NCBI GenBank assembly: GCA_964625575.1
Contig: CAZVBQ010000003.1
Location: 186,001 to 250,000 of the forward strand
Origin: UTCHB3 sp964625575
Lineage (GTDB): Bacteria; Bacteroidota; Ignavibacteria; Ignavibacteriales; Ignavibacteriaceae
Reading direction: 5' to 3'
Length of the DNA: 64,000 bases
Under the pieces are notes generated by a model that made no database searches, was not told the DNA's origin, and saw only the letters and a list, made by a program, of their open reading frames with translations. Within the stretch, counting starts at the first letter, position 1. Each line of letters begins with the position of its first letter. Both the position numbers and the translations under genes were made by a program. Of this stretch, positions 17,596 to 26,669 are shown piece after piece.

Positions 17596-18156
17596 CTAAG
17601 AAATTTTGGTCTTACGAAAACAGTTGGAACAGTAGAATGCCCCTTTTATGTCAATCTCTTCAACGGAGGTAGAAGTGTGCATCACGCAATCCCAGTCAAG
17701 GCAGTGCACCAAACCAAGATTATGGCCAAGTTCGTGATATATCTCCTTCATTGAGCGGCTGAATAGAAGATCAGGATTTGCCTGACCGGTGTACAGCTCT
17801 TCATGCAATCTGAAAAGTGAAACCACCGAAACCCTGCCGTTTAGCTGTGCCTCGCCGTAAACATATTTGAACACAGGATTAAAAATATCAACATTCAGTA
17901 TCGCCATCCGGTAGGTCAACTTACCGTTGTTCCTGTCAACGAGATGCTGCAAAATTTTGGGGGTATAATATTGATTCCTCCCCTCATCGAAGGATTCATC
18001 GATGTCATAGAGTGATTCAAACAGTTCAACATCCAATGGGAGGCGCTCTTCGATATCCTCTTTTAATCGTTTGAAAAAGACAGAATCATAAAAGCCCAGC
18101 AGCTCAATCTCAAGTCTGGTGGCCGGCGGTTTCTTTCTAAAAAATGAACCGAACAA
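17596..18156 (-). CDS. amzA: Archaemetzincin-family zinc metalloprotease
   Basis: 186 residues. The zinc site is HELGHNLGLVHC (H141, E142, H145, H151), followed by C152, C157 with M159, and CSNC (C176, C179). This is the archaemetzincin signature HEXXHXXGXXHCX4CXMX16CXXC, so a second structural zinc is expected. There is no signal peptide, so it acts in the cytoplasm. Peptidase targets of the family are unknown. It lies 13 bases downstream of an NtrC-type regulator, as third gene of the haem-sensor operon, which is an unusual setting for this mostly archaeal and eukaryotic family. Confidence 0.92.
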   Translation of the reverse strand: MFGSFFRKKPPATRLEIELLGFYDSVFFKRLKEDIEERLPLDVELFESLYDIDESFDEGRNQYYTPKILQHLVDRNNGKLTYRMAILNVDIFNPVFKYVYGEAQLNGRVSVVSLFRLHEELYTGQANPDLLFSRSMKEIYHELGHNLGLVHCLDWDCVMHTSTSVEEIDIKGAFYCSNCFRKTKIS

Positions 18157-18169
18157 TGGGATACCCCTG

Positions 18170-19504
18170 TTATTCCCGTTCGATGTTATACTTGCTCATT
18201 TTGTTGTACAGGGTAACACGGTCGATCCCCAGCACCTTTGCAACCTTCGAGATGTTGTAACTGTATTTTTCCAGCATCTTGATGATGTGTTGCTTCTCCA
18301 TCGATTCCAGATCTTCTTCAACATCGTTTTTATGGTCATGTATGTTGAATGGCAGGTCTTCGGCTTTAATATCACCACTTCGTCTTATCACCACCGCGCG
18401 CTCAATTGCGTTTTCAAGTTCGCGAACATTTCCGGGCCAACCGTAGTTAACCAGAAATTCCATCGCGTCCTTTGATATATTCCTGATCGACTTGTTCATT
18501 CCTTCCGCGTATTTTTTAAGGAAGTGATCGGCGAGAAGCGGGATGTCTTCTTTTCTGTCGCGAAGTGGCGGGATGGTGATACTGAACACGTTGAGTCTGT
18601 AATAGAGATCTTCCCTGAACCGACCCTCTTTTACCAATTGGTCGAGTGGTTCATTTGTGGCACATATAACCCTGAAATTGCTCGGAATCAGATCGTTTCC
18701 CCCAACCCTCGTAAAATGCTTGGTCTCGATTACCCTAAGAAGATCGATCTGTGTTTTCGGTGAAACCAGGCCGATCTCGTCAAGAAAAACCGTTCCATTG
18801 TCGGCAATCTCAAATTTTCCTTTTCGTTTATACTGGGCACCTGTGAATGCTCCGCGCTCATGCCCGAAAAGTTCCGATTCAAGAAGCGTCTCCGGCAAGG
18901 CGCCGCAATTCACCGTGATCATCGGGAAATACTTCCTGGGTGAATTGATGTGTATCGCTTTCGCTACGAGTTCTTTTCCGGTTCCGCTTTCACCATATAT
19001 TAAAACTGTGGTGTCTGCATTGGCAACCGTGTTAATAAGTTCGTAGATCTTTCTCATCTGTGGGGATTCACCAATGAGATTGTCAGGCCTGATAAGGTCG
19101 TCGATCCTCTCACGCAGTTTGATATTCTCACGAAGAAGCTCTTTATCTTTAAGCGCTTTGTGAATGAGATGCGTAAGCTCGTCAGGATCAACCGGCTTGG
19201 TGACGTAGTCATACGCCCCTTCTTTCAGAGCCTGAATGGCCGTTGATACAGAAGCGAACGCGGTTATCATAATAACGGTTGCATGAGGGTCAATTTGTTT
19301 GATCTTTGCAAGAAGTTCCAGACCGCTCATGCCCGGCATCTTGATGTCGAGCAGGATAATGTCGAACCTGTCAACATCATAAACCTTTAACGCTTCTTCC
19401 CCGCTGTCAACCGGGGTAACATTGAATCCTTCTTCCTCAAACCAGTGGAAGAGTGACTCACGGAATATTTTTTCGTCGTCAACTACGAGTATTTTCTTTG
19501 TCAT
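18170..19504 (-). CDS. NtrC-family sigma-54 response regulator
   Basis: 444 residues in three parts: receiver (1-120, phosphoacceptor D53 in LLDIKMPG), AAA+ activator (about 140-370 with GESGTGKE Walker A and the sigma-54 contact loop GAFTGA), and a C-terminal Fis-type helix-turn-helix (ISKVAKVLGIDRVTLYNKM). It activates sigma-54 promoters when phosphorylated. Its ATG overlaps the stop of the haem-binding kinase by one base (TAATG), so that kinase is its partner. The divergent porin-cytochrome cluster is the obvious target, but no clear -24/-12 promoter was found there by eye. Confidence 0.96.
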   Translation of the reverse strand: MTKKILVVDDEKIFRESLFHWFEEEGFNVTPVDSGEEALKVYDVDRFDIILLDIKMPGMSGLELLAKIKQIDPHATVIMITAFASVSTAIQALKEGAYDYVTKPVDPDELTHLIHKALKDKELLRENIKLRERIDDLIRPDNLIGESPQMRKIYELINTVANADTTVLIYGESGTGKELVAKAIHINSPRKYFPMITVNCGALPETLLESELFGHERGAFTGAQYKRKGKFEIADNGTVFLDEIGLVSPKTQIDLLRVIETKHFTRVGGNDLIPSNFRVICATNEPLDQLVKEGRFREDLYYRLNVFSITIPPLRDRKEDIPLLADHFLKKYAEGMNKSIRNISKDAMEFLVNYGWPGNVRELENAIERAVVIRRSGDIKAEDLPFNIHDHKNDVEEDLESMEKQHIIKMLEKYSYNISKVAKVLGIDRVTLYNKMSKYNIERE

Positions 19505-21084
19505 TATTTAACTCCCGGAAGGGTTATCAGGATTGTCGTACCTCTGTTAGAGGTCTCTTCCACTTCAACATTTCCGGCGTGCGCGTGAATTATACCATAG
19601 ACCACGGAAAGCCCGAGCCCGGTGCCGCGAACAGCGTCTTTTGTTGAGTAGAATGGTTCAAATATGTGGGGAAGGTCTTTTTCAGCGATCCCGGTTCCCT
19701 GATCAATAATTCTGATAGAGATGGTGTCGCCATCAGACTGCACCTTTATTTTTATTGTTCCGCCCCCTGACATTGCCTCGATCGCGTTGATCAGAAGTGA
19801 GAGAAGAACCTGCTGTATCTTTTGCGGATTGCCGTGCACAATCACCGGCTCATCCGGCAGTTCCTTCTCAAGTTTGATTTTGTTCATCTCGAGATGGTGA
19901 TTTATCAGCATCTCCGCTTTTGTTATTATTTCTGAAAGGCTCGTATAGTTGTTCTGTTCGTCACCCCTGTGCGAGAAAAGAAGGAGATCTTTAACTATGC
20001 CTCCGCACCGCTCTGATTCCTCTGTGATGAGTTTGAGATAACTGATGATATCCTCAAACTCGTTCTCCCGCTGCATTTTGTTCAATTTTTTGACTATCAG
20101 TTTCGAATAATTCAGTATTCCCGCCAACGGATTATTAAGTTCATGCGCAACGGTAGCAGAGAGTTTTCCGAGCGAGGCAAGCTTTTCGACCTGAATGATA
20201 CCGGCATAGACATTTTTCAGCTCGTCGGTTTTTTCCTCGATCTTGGTGTTCAAGGTCTCATTCCACTCTTTAATCTCTTTGTAGGCTTCATTCAGTTTCT
20301 GCGACATTTCGTTGAACTGCATCGCCATGTCACCAAACTCATCCTTGCTCCGGAGCTTTATCCTGTAGTTGAGGTTGCCGCCCGCGATCTCTTCCAGACC
20401 GCCTGTGATCTTCCTGATCGGTCTAATGATAAGAATGGTCACCAGCACACCGATAACGAGCGAGATCAGGATGGTGCCGATAAGTGAATTGGTTATGACT
20501 GTCTGAACGTTGCTGTTCACTATCTCATCGATGTTCTTGAGCGATGTCTTCACTTCAAGAATCCCAAGTATCTTCGCTTTGTGCTCGTCCGTGTGACATC
20601 CCGAGGTCGAACAGTCTTTCTCGTTCTCGATCGGATTTAGAAGAAGCATGTATTTCTCCTTTCCGTCGTTTACTATCCGGCGCCGATCGATCAGCGACAG
20701 CTTTTCAAGTGGCTGCTGGTCAACCGAATGACACGGGGAACATATCTCAGACTCGATACTGACACTTTGGTTGATCTTTGACTTGTCGCCGGCGAATCTC
20801 ACATACCCTTGTTTGTCATACAATTTGATCGATATGATCCCATCCTTTTTTTCAAGGTTTTTGAAAATTTCGCTGACCTGCTCCTTGGCATTCAGGATCA
20901 TGCTGTAACGGGTTGAGTTCTTTATTATCTCGCTCAAGTTATAGGCATCGGTCGTGAGGGTTTCTATCATGTCCTCTTTCAACTTTGCAGTCGTTAGGAA
21001 GGTCTGGATTATAAGGAGTACCACCAACACCGAGGAAGTGATAAAAACAAGTTTGAAACTCAGGCTTCCGAATATCTTTTTCAT
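19504..21084 (-). CDS. Sensor histidine kinase with two c-type haem motifs in the extracytoplasmic domain
   Basis: 526 residues. TM1 (about 10-30) and TM2 (about 197-220) enclose an extracytoplasmic domain that holds CSPCH (115-119) and CSTSGCH (158-164), i.e. one CX2CH and one CX4CH haem-attachment motif. A HAMP domain follows (about 220-272), then a coiled-coil, the H box VAHELNNPL (H314), N box INAIEAM, and ATPase boxes DQGTGI and GTGLGLSVV. NtrB-like catalytic core, matching the NtrC-type partner. The domain should sense redox potential, a gas such as oxygen or NO, or electron-acceptor state through covalently bound haem. The target is likely the multihaem cluster transcribed the other way. 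Confidence 0.9.
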   Translation of the reverse strand: MKKIFGSLSFKLVFITSSVLVVLLIIQTFLTTAKLKEDMIETLTTDAYNLSEIIKNSTRYSMILNAKEQVSEIFKNLEKKDGIISIKLYDKQGYVRFAGDKSKINQSVSIESEICSPCHSVDQQPLEKLSLIDRRRIVNDGKEKYMLLLNPIENEKDCSTSGCHTDEHKAKILGILEVKTSLKNIDEIVNSNVQTVITNSLIGTILISLVIGVLVTILIIRPIRKITGGLEEIAGGNLNYRIKLRSKDEFGDMAMQFNEMSQKLNEAYKEIKEWNETLNTKIEEKTDELKNVYAGIIQVEKLASLGKLSATVAHELNNPLAGILNYSKLIVKKLNKMQRENEFEDIISYLKLITEESERCGGIVKDLLLFSHRGDEQNNYTSLSEIITKAEMLINHHLEMNKIKLEKELPDEPVIVHGNPQKIQQVLLSLLINAIEAMSGGGTIKIKVQSDGDTISIRIIDQGTGIAEKDLPHIFEPFYSTKDAVRGTGLGLSVVYGIIHAHAGNVEVEETSNRGTTILITLPGVK

Positions 21085-21198
21085 TCGATCATTCCGGTAA
21101 AGAAAATTTTATTTTTAGCTTTATATTATAATAATTCAGTATATTAAAACAATGCAATTTTACTATTTTTGGAGAGAAAAAAAATATTTTTTTCGTTT

Positions 21199-21231
21199 TC
21201 GGAAAAAATGTTTGTTAGTCTCGAAAAAATG
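21199..21231 (+). promoter_or_regulatory. Direct repeat in the kinase/porin divergent region
   Basis: TCGGAAAAAATG (21199-21210) and CTCGAAAAAATG (21220-21231) are 21 bases apart, two helical turns, on the same face of the DNA. They lie about 50-80 bases before the porin gene. They could be activator sites for the NtrC-type regulator, but the region is very AT-rich and the match could be chance. Confidence 0.3.
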
Positions 21232-21281
21232 CCGTAATTTTTGCCATGTCATAATTGTTATAATTATATCGGTTCTAAATT

Positions 21282-22544
21282 ATGCGATCAATTGCTACTC
21301 TAAGCATCCTCCTCTTCCTGGCGACACCACTGTTGAGCCAGAGTATCAACGGCAGGGTTTCATCTGCTTTCTACCTTTATGAAAGGGACGAAACACCTTC
21401 CACCTCAAGCTTTAACGCGAGAGGTTACCATAGCGCGATTCTCAATCTGAATTACGACAAGTATTCGCTGAGAACCTATCTTAATTACGAGAACTATTTC
21501 AACCAGAGTACAGACTCCCGTTTGAGGGTCTATAACCTCTTCTTTGAAGCCAGAAAATTGTTCGACGTTGCAACTGTAAAGCTCGGGCGCCAGCCTTTGA
21601 TCACTTCGGTTGCGTCAGGCGTGTTCGACGGTGTCTCCGTTAACGCTTCGTATAAATGGCTCGGTCTCGACGCGTACTACGGCGGCAATGTCCCCGAGTA
21701 CCAGAAACTCGAGATCACTGACAAGTGGAGTGAAGACTACCTCCTCGGTGGTGAGCTTAAAGCGAGGGTATTACCCGAACTCACCCTGGCAGCCGGCGGT
21801 TTCGTAAAGAATTTCAAGCCCCGCCAGTACACGGCGACAAGGCTTGATCAGGCTTTCAACCCGATCCAGGTGCTGATTGAAGAGAAGTCGAACCAGTTCA
21901 AATTCGTACAAGGACGTGTAAGCTACGATCGGGGAAAAGAGTTCCAGTTCAACGGCAGATACGAATACGACCTGAACTATAAAAAGACCTCACGGATAGA
22001 GCTTGACGCTGCTTCTTCACCCGTTAATAAATGGAATTTCAACGTTTATTTCAATTATCTTGCGCCAACCATAAGATATAACTCAATATTCTCGGTTTTC
22101 GATTTCGCGAATACCACCGAGGTTGAGGTTGGAGCCGGCTATGAACTGACGCACCATATCACCCTTAACGGGCGTGTCGGCGTGGTCAGTTACCAGGGTG
22201 ACAACGCGAGCAGATTCACCATCTCCGCCAACACCGGATTTGGCTCCCTCAGCTATAGAAAAAGCATGGGATACGCCGGTGAGCAGGATAACATTTCTCT
22301 ATACCTCGCGAAATCCTTCTTTGACGGACTGATAACCCCTTCAGCCGGTGTTGCTTTCACAAGCTACAAATTATCGAGGGATGCAGAAACCAACAGTCTG
22401 ACTACCATTATGGGTGGGCTTAATATAAGAGCCATCAGATGGTTGTCTTTCGATCTTCAGGCTCAATACCTGAACAACAAGATCTACAAGAACGATCTCA
22501 GAATGTTCTTCAAAGCTAATTACTGGTTCAACACAATTTTTTAG
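21282..22544 (+). CDS. Outer-membrane beta-barrel protein of a porin-cytochrome cluster
   Basis: 420 residues with a signal peptide (MRSIATLSILLFLATPLLSQ) and alternating polar/aromatic strands throughout (for example LNYDKYSLRTYLNYENYF and VYNLFFEARKLFDVATVKL). It ends in Phe, as outer-membrane barrels recognised by Bam do. No Cys and no haem motif. It is followed after 10 bases by a 14-haem cytochrome. In Geobacter and Shewanella such a barrel wraps multihaem cytochromes to carry electrons across the outer membrane; by analogy this is the sheath protein. The sequence itself is not recognised as a known porin family. Confidence 0.8.
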   Translation: MRSIATLSILLFLATPLLSQSINGRVSSAFYLYERDETPSTSSFNARGYHSAILNLNYDKYSLRTYLNYENYFNQSTDSRLRVYNLFFEARKLFDVATVKLGRQPLITSVASGVFDGVSVNASYKWLGLDAYYGGNVPEYQKLEITDKWSEDYLLGGELKARVLPELTLAAGGFVKNFKPRQYTATRLDQAFNPIQVLIEEKSNQFKFVQGRVSYDRGKEFQFNGRYEYDLNYKKTSRIELDAASSPVNKWNFNVYFNYLAPTIRYNSIFSVFDFANTTEVEVGAGYELTHHITLNGRVGVVSYQGDNASRFTISANTGFGSLSYRKSMGYAGEQDNISLYLAKSFFDGLITPSAGVAFTSYKLSRDAETNSLTTIMGGLNIRAIRWLSFDLQAQYLNNKIYKNDLRMFFKANYWFNTIF

Positions 22545-22554
22545 ATAAAAAGCT

Positions 22555-23772
22555 ATGAAAACAAAACACATTTATCTCAGTCTGACGGTCTTCGCTGTTG
22601 CGTTCCTGGTCTTCTCAGCCTTCGTTTCAAGAAGTCACATAGAAACCGGAGCCACCTCGAAGGTCATCAAATTTTCGCATGAACTCCACTCTTCGGTGAT
22701 GGCGTGCGAAGATTGTCACACGGGTGTTACAAACGCTTCATCACTGAACGCGAGATTGCTCCCCGAAAAAGCCACCTGCGCGGGATGTCATGATGTCGAA
22801 AACTCCGACAAATGTTCAACCTGCCACTTTGAAGATGTATTTGAACCGCTGAAACAAAAAACATCGGCTCTCATCTTCAACCACGCGTGGCACCTTAAAA
22901 ATGCTCCGATGGCTCAGAATGGCGAAAAATGTCTCGGCTGCCACAAAGATATCAATCTCTCAACCGGTGTTGAAGCCAGAGGCAAATACAACCCGGCAAT
23001 GGATGTTTGCTATACCTGCCATGCTGATACAAAGTTAGCCACGAATGCTTGTGAAGCTTGTCACATCTCTACGGCGAATCTCAAACCGAAAACCCATGAA
23101 CTTGCAGAGTTCACAACCAGACATAAATTTGCTGCCATGGCGCCCGGTGCGAACTGCATGATGTGCCACGACAACAGCTCGTGTCAGGAATGCCACCTTG
23201 CCAATGCTGTAATGACCGAAGGTAACACGCCTGAAAGCCACTACATGCCGGGTGAATCAAGCAATTTCACAGATGGAACAAAGGTTCAGAAACTTTCACG
23301 GGTTCACGACCTTAACTACCGTTTTTCACACGGAATCGATTTCAGAGGAAGAGCTTCCGACTGCCAGTCATGCCATCAGACAGAAACTTTCTGTTCAACC
23401 TGTCACGGCAAAGATGGTTCTGATATCGCGGCCGGCGGATTCGTTCCCCTTTCGCACACCACATACAATTTTATTACAGTTGGTGTTGGTTCTGGTGGTG
23501 GCGAACATGCGCTCCTCGCGAAGAGAGACCTTTCATCCTGCGCGTCATGTCATGATGCTGCCGGCGCGGATCCTGTGTGTGTCAGATGCCATAATGATGC
23601 CGACGGTATCAAAGGCACAAATCCGAAAACACACGTCTCCGGTTTCTTAAAAGGAGACAAGGGTGATTGGCACAATGATATGAATTCGGTCTGCTATAGT
23701 TGTCACACAGATGCAAACGCAAAACCAAACGGCATCGCCGGTGTAGGTTTCTGCGGTTATTGCCATAAATGA
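22555..23772 (+). CDS. Tetradecahaem cytochrome c
   Basis: 405 residues with an N-terminal hydrophobic segment (about 5-25) that is a signal peptide or membrane anchor. Fourteen CXXCH haem motifs can be counted, from CEDCH near residue 51 to CGYCH at the C terminus, with additional His such as NHAWH and THELAEF that could serve as distal ligands. Repeated FxHxxH segments (KFSHELH, IFNHAWH) recall the NrfB/class III cytochrome module. It probably moves electrons through the periplasm or through the neighbouring barrel. Haem supply needs a c-type maturation system outside this window. Confidence 0.94.
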   Translation: MKTKHIYLSLTVFAVAFLVFSAFVSRSHIETGATSKVIKFSHELHSSVMACEDCHTGVTNASSLNARLLPEKATCAGCHDVENSDKCSTCHFEDVFEPLKQKTSALIFNHAWHLKNAPMAQNGEKCLGCHKDINLSTGVEARGKYNPAMDVCYTCHADTKLATNACEACHISTANLKPKTHELAEFTTRHKFAAMAPGANCMMCHDNSSCQECHLANAVMTEGNTPESHYMPGESSNFTDGTKVQKLSRVHDLNYRFSHGIDFRGRASDCQSCHQTETFCSTCHGKDGSDIAAGGFVPLSHTTYNFITVGVGSGGGEHALLAKRDLSSCASCHDAAGADPVCVRCHNDADGIKGTNPKTHVSGFLKGDKGDWHNDMNSVCYSCHTDANAKPNGIAGVGFCGYCHK

Positions 23773-23789
23773 TCGCTGAGGTGAAGTAA

Positions 23790-24656
23790 ATGAAAAAATT
23801 ATATATTTATTCTGCATTGTTAACAGTTTCGTTGGCTTTCCTGATCGCCGGCTGTAGCGACATAAAAGAAAATATCCCCGTGAATGTTGCTGCCGGTGCA
23901 CATGGACCAGGAATTGTAACCAGAGGCGCCACGGATCATCATTCGGTCCTCATTAAGAACGCCAAATTCGACATGCGCGCGTGCGTGAAATGTCATGGTG
24001 CCGACTATAAAGGCGGAATCATTGGTGCGGATGCCAATTGCACAAAATGTCATACGCAACCCAAAGGTCCCGAAGCATGTAACACATGTCACGGAAGTTA
24101 CAGGAACCCAGCGATAATCGCGCCAACCGCCAACGGAGCCCACAACCCGCACCTCTATGCCAATGTTCAAGGTAAAGTTGTGGCTTGTACTGATTGTCAT
24201 ACTGTTCCTGCCACTTACTACGCTCCCGGTCACATCGATAACGCTGACGGCCACGCTGAAGTAATTTTTGGTGCATTTGTTAAAACCCAGACCAACGTTC
24301 CGGGGACACAGAATTACACCGCCACGCTTCCGACTTATACGCCGGATCCGACCTACTCAACCACCAACGGTTGCGCTAACACATATTGCCACGGTTACTT
24401 CAAAAATGGTAATCAAAACAATACTGTGAAGTGGACTGATGGCGCGAATGGTAAAAAGTGCGGAACCTGCCACGGAAACCCCGCGACCGGAAATCCAAAA
24501 CCGCTCGGTGCATCGCATGCCAGCTATCCCGATAACTGCTTCGGCTGCCATAATATTGGTAAATACGACGCGGGAACAACCACTTGGACGATTGATTCGA
24601 CAAAAGTTCACGTGGATGGTAAACTTCGCCTCTTCGGAAGCGACAGAGCCTACTGA
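23790..24656 (+). CDS. Heptahaem cytochrome c lipoprotein
   Basis: 288 residues. Lipobox LIAGC places it on a membrane face. Seven haem motifs: CVKCH, CTKCH, CNTCH, CTDCH, then CANTYCH (CX4CH), CGTCH and CFGCH. The mix of CX2CH and longer CXnCH motifs, with the latter in a Thr/Asn/Gly-rich second half, resembles the GSU-type CxxxxCH/CXXCH lipoproteins of Geobacter. It is 17 bases after the 14-haem gene and is the last gene before a strong terminator. If exposed on the cell surface it would be the outer terminal of an electron conduit; that is inference. Confidence 0.93.
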   Translation: MKKLYIYSALLTVSLAFLIAGCSDIKENIPVNVAAGAHGPGIVTRGATDHHSVLIKNAKFDMRACVKCHGADYKGGIIGADANCTKCHTQPKGPEACNTCHGSYRNPAIIAPTANGAHNPHLYANVQGKVVACTDCHTVPATYYAPGHIDNADGHAEVIFGAFVKTQTNVPGTQNYTATLPTYTPDPTYSTTNGCANTYCHGYFKNGNQNNTVKWTDGANGKKCGTCHGNPATGNPKPLGASHASYPDNCFGCHNIGKYDAGTTTWTIDSTKVHVDGKLRLFGSDRAY

Positions 24657-24674
24657 TCCAACGGTCTCAATTAC

Positions 24675-24711
24675 AAAAAAAAGGCTGCCCGGTCCCGGGC
24701 AGCCTTTTTTT
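24675..24711. terminator. Strong bidirectional terminator
   Basis: GGCTGCCCG (24683-24691) pairs with CGGGCAGCC (24696-24704), flanked by an A run on one side and a T run on the other. It serves the cytochrome operon on the plus strand and the lol operon converging from the minus strand. Confidence 0.92.
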
Positions 24712-24731
24712 ATGCACTCTACAATAATTAA

Positions 24732-25424
24732 TTAACTGACCACCACTCCGTCAGCCATTTCGATCAGGTTATCACCTATCGCCATCAAGTCTTTATTGTG
24801 GGTTACAATAACCAGTGTTTTCCCGAAATTATCGCGGAGGTTTATGAAGAGTTCATTTATTGAGTTCGCGTTGGCTGAATCAAGGTTGCCTGTTGGTTCG
24901 TCGGCAAGTATCAGTTTGGGGTCGTTACTGAGGGCTCGCGCGAGAGCGGTGCGCTGCTGCTCCCCGCCCGATAGTTCTGCGGGTTTGTGATCTTTCCTTT
25001 TCTCCAGTCCGGTGATGGCTATAAGTTCCTCCGCCCGTTTCATTGCTTCGCGTTTCCCTTTTCCGCCGATCATCATTGGAATTGCAACGTTTTCAAGCGC
25101 CGTGAACTCAGGCAGAAGGTGGTGAAACTGGAAAACGAAACCTATATTCTGATTCCTGAAACGGGAAAGGGCTTTTTGGCCAAGCGAAAATATTTCCGTG
25201 TTCAGTAATTCAACCGAACCGGAATCGGGACGGTCGAGACCGCTGATTATGTGAAGCAGGGTACTCTTACCGGCACCCGAAGCCCCTACAATAACCGATA
25301 TCTTCCCTCCGGGAATGTTTATCTCAACCCCTTTGAGAACTTCAAGTGTGTTTTGCTTGGAAACTTTGTACGACTTCTTAAGTGCCGTGCCTTTAATTAT
25401 ATGATCCATACCAATTTCATTCAA
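24732..25424 (-). CDS. lolD: Lipoprotein-release ABC transporter ATPase
   Basis: 230 residues. Walker A is GASGAGKST, the Q loop is FVFQFHHLLPEFTALEN, the signature is LSGGEQQRTALARAL and Walker B is LILADEPTGNLD. The FxFQFHHLLPEF stretch is typical of LolD, the ATPase that powers lipoprotein extraction from the inner membrane. Two LolC/E-type permeases lie directly upstream in the operon, which supports Lol rather than MacB. At least five lipoproteins in this window would be its cargo. Confidence 0.93.
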   Translation of the reverse strand: MNEIGMDHIIKGTALKKSYKVSKQNTLEVLKGVEINIPGGKISVIVGASGAGKSTLLHIISGLDRPDSGSVELLNTEIFSLGQKALSRFRNQNIGFVFQFHHLLPEFTALENVAIPMMIGGKGKREAMKRAEELIAITGLEKRKDHKPAELSGGEQQRTALARALSNDPKLILADEPTGNLDSANANSINELFINLRDNFGKTLVIVTHNKDLMAIGDNLIEMADGVVVS

Positions 25425-25436
25425 AAGTTATATGGT

Positions 25437-26669
25437 TTACTCCCACCTGATCGCCTCCACGGGATCGATCGATGCAGCTTTCTTTGCCGGATAAATCGAT
25501 GCCACAAGAGAGAGACCTATTGAAGCAGTGAGAATCAGGATAAAATCGAGCGTATGCAGCTCCATCGGCAGATAGTCCAATTTAAATCGAAGTGGATCCA
25601 GAGGTACTATGTGGTACCCGATCTGAGCGAAATAAACTCCCAAACCGAGAAGTCCGCCCATGATCGTTCCGGCGACTCCCGTGAGGAAACCCTGGATCAT
25701 AAACACCTTTATGATCGTTCCCCTCTCCATGCCCATTGCCGTCAGGATGCCGATATCCCTTTTCTTCTCGATCACCGACATGGTCAGTGATGCCAGAATA
25801 TTAAATACGGCAACAAGAATTATCAGCGATAATAAAAACCAGGCCACGAGCCTTTCGAGCATCATTACATTGTAAATGTCTTTGTGCAGATCGTACCAGG
25901 TTGAGTAGATCAGTTCTTTTTCACCAAATCTGGCGATCAACGATTCCTTCAGCATGTCGGCATCCCGGTAATCATCAAGTCTGATCTCATAGCCCTGCAC
26001 TTCATCACCATATCCAAGTACGAAAGCAGCGCTTTCAACATCGGTAAAAACATAGTCGCCGTCGTATTCATTGTTCTTCGACTGATAAACGCCCCTTACC
26101 ACTAACCGGAGGTTTTGGATATTTCCGGCCCCGCCAACAAGGTTTTCAATCCCCGCTGGAGAGAGAACCGTAAGTGTATCGCCAATCGCCAAATTAAGTC
26201 GTTCAGAAAGATTGATGCCGATAAAAGCCGATGGTGTTTCAGGATCAAACTTGTAACTGCCGAATTTAAGCGCCTCCCGGATCCCGTAAACATCATTTCC
26301 GTTGCTTTCCCTGATTCCTTTTAATCTGGCGATCCGGTTGTATTCACGGGAAATAACAGCGGTTTTTCCTTCAACAAACGGGGTGTATTTATCGCGAAGA
26401 TCACTTGAATCAAGAAAAGTTTTCACGTTTGTGAGAATTTCTGACGGCTCTTCTGATGTGGTTTCAATCCGAAGATGCGGTTCAAAACTCACAAGGAACG
26501 ATCTGACCATACCCGCGAAACCGTTAAAAATGGCGAGCACAATTATCAGTGCCGCGACTCCGAGGGTGATGCCCCCGACAGATAAAAACGATATGATCGA
26601 AACGAAATTGATCTTTCGTTTACTGTGAAGGTAACGGCCCGCGAAAAATAGTGATAATGGTTTTTTCAT
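25437..26669 (-). CDS. LolC/LolE-family permease
   Basis: 410 residues: short cytoplasmic N terminus (RYLHSKRKINFVSIIS), TM1 near residues 25-50, a large periplasmic MacB-like domain (about 55-270), then three helices with the FtsX-like region (LIILVAVFNILASL, IGILTAMGMERGTIIKVFMIQGFLTG). It overlaps the upstream permease by one base and precedes lolD by 12 bases. LolC and LolE cannot be told apart safely by eye, so no symbol is given. Extracts lipoproteins for delivery to the outer membrane. Confidence 0.9.
   Translation of the reverse strand: MKKPLSLFFAGRYLHSKRKINFVSIISFLSVGGITLGVAALIIVLAIFNGFAGMVRSFLVSFEPHLRIETTSEEPSEILTNVKTFLDSSDLRDKYTPFVEGKTAVISREYNRIARLKGIRESNGNDVYGIREALKFGSYKFDPETPSAFIGINLSERLNLAIGDTLTVLSPAGIENLVGGAGNIQNLRLVVRGVYQSKNNEYDGDYVFTDVESAAFVLGYGDEVQGYEIRLDDYRDADMLKESLIARFGEKELIYSTWYDLHKDIYNVMMLERLVAWFLLSLIILVAVFNILASLTMSVIEKKRDIGILTAMGMERGTIIKVFMIQGFLTGVAGTIMGGLLGLGVYFAQIGYHIVPLDPLRFKLDYLPMELHTLDFILILTASIGLSLVASIYPAKKAASIDPVEAIRWE

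Noticed and set aside
21085..21281. Sigma-54 -24/-12 promoter before the porin gene
   Set aside because: Expected from the NtrC-type regulator, but no TGGCAC-N5-TTGC-like site could be found by eye; a weight-matrix scan would settle it.
22990..24611. Several long minus-strand ORFs opposite the cytochrome genes
   Set aside because: They are antisense shadows of Cys/His-rich coding; none has a start region or recognisable domain, while the plus frames show 14 and 7 haem motifs.
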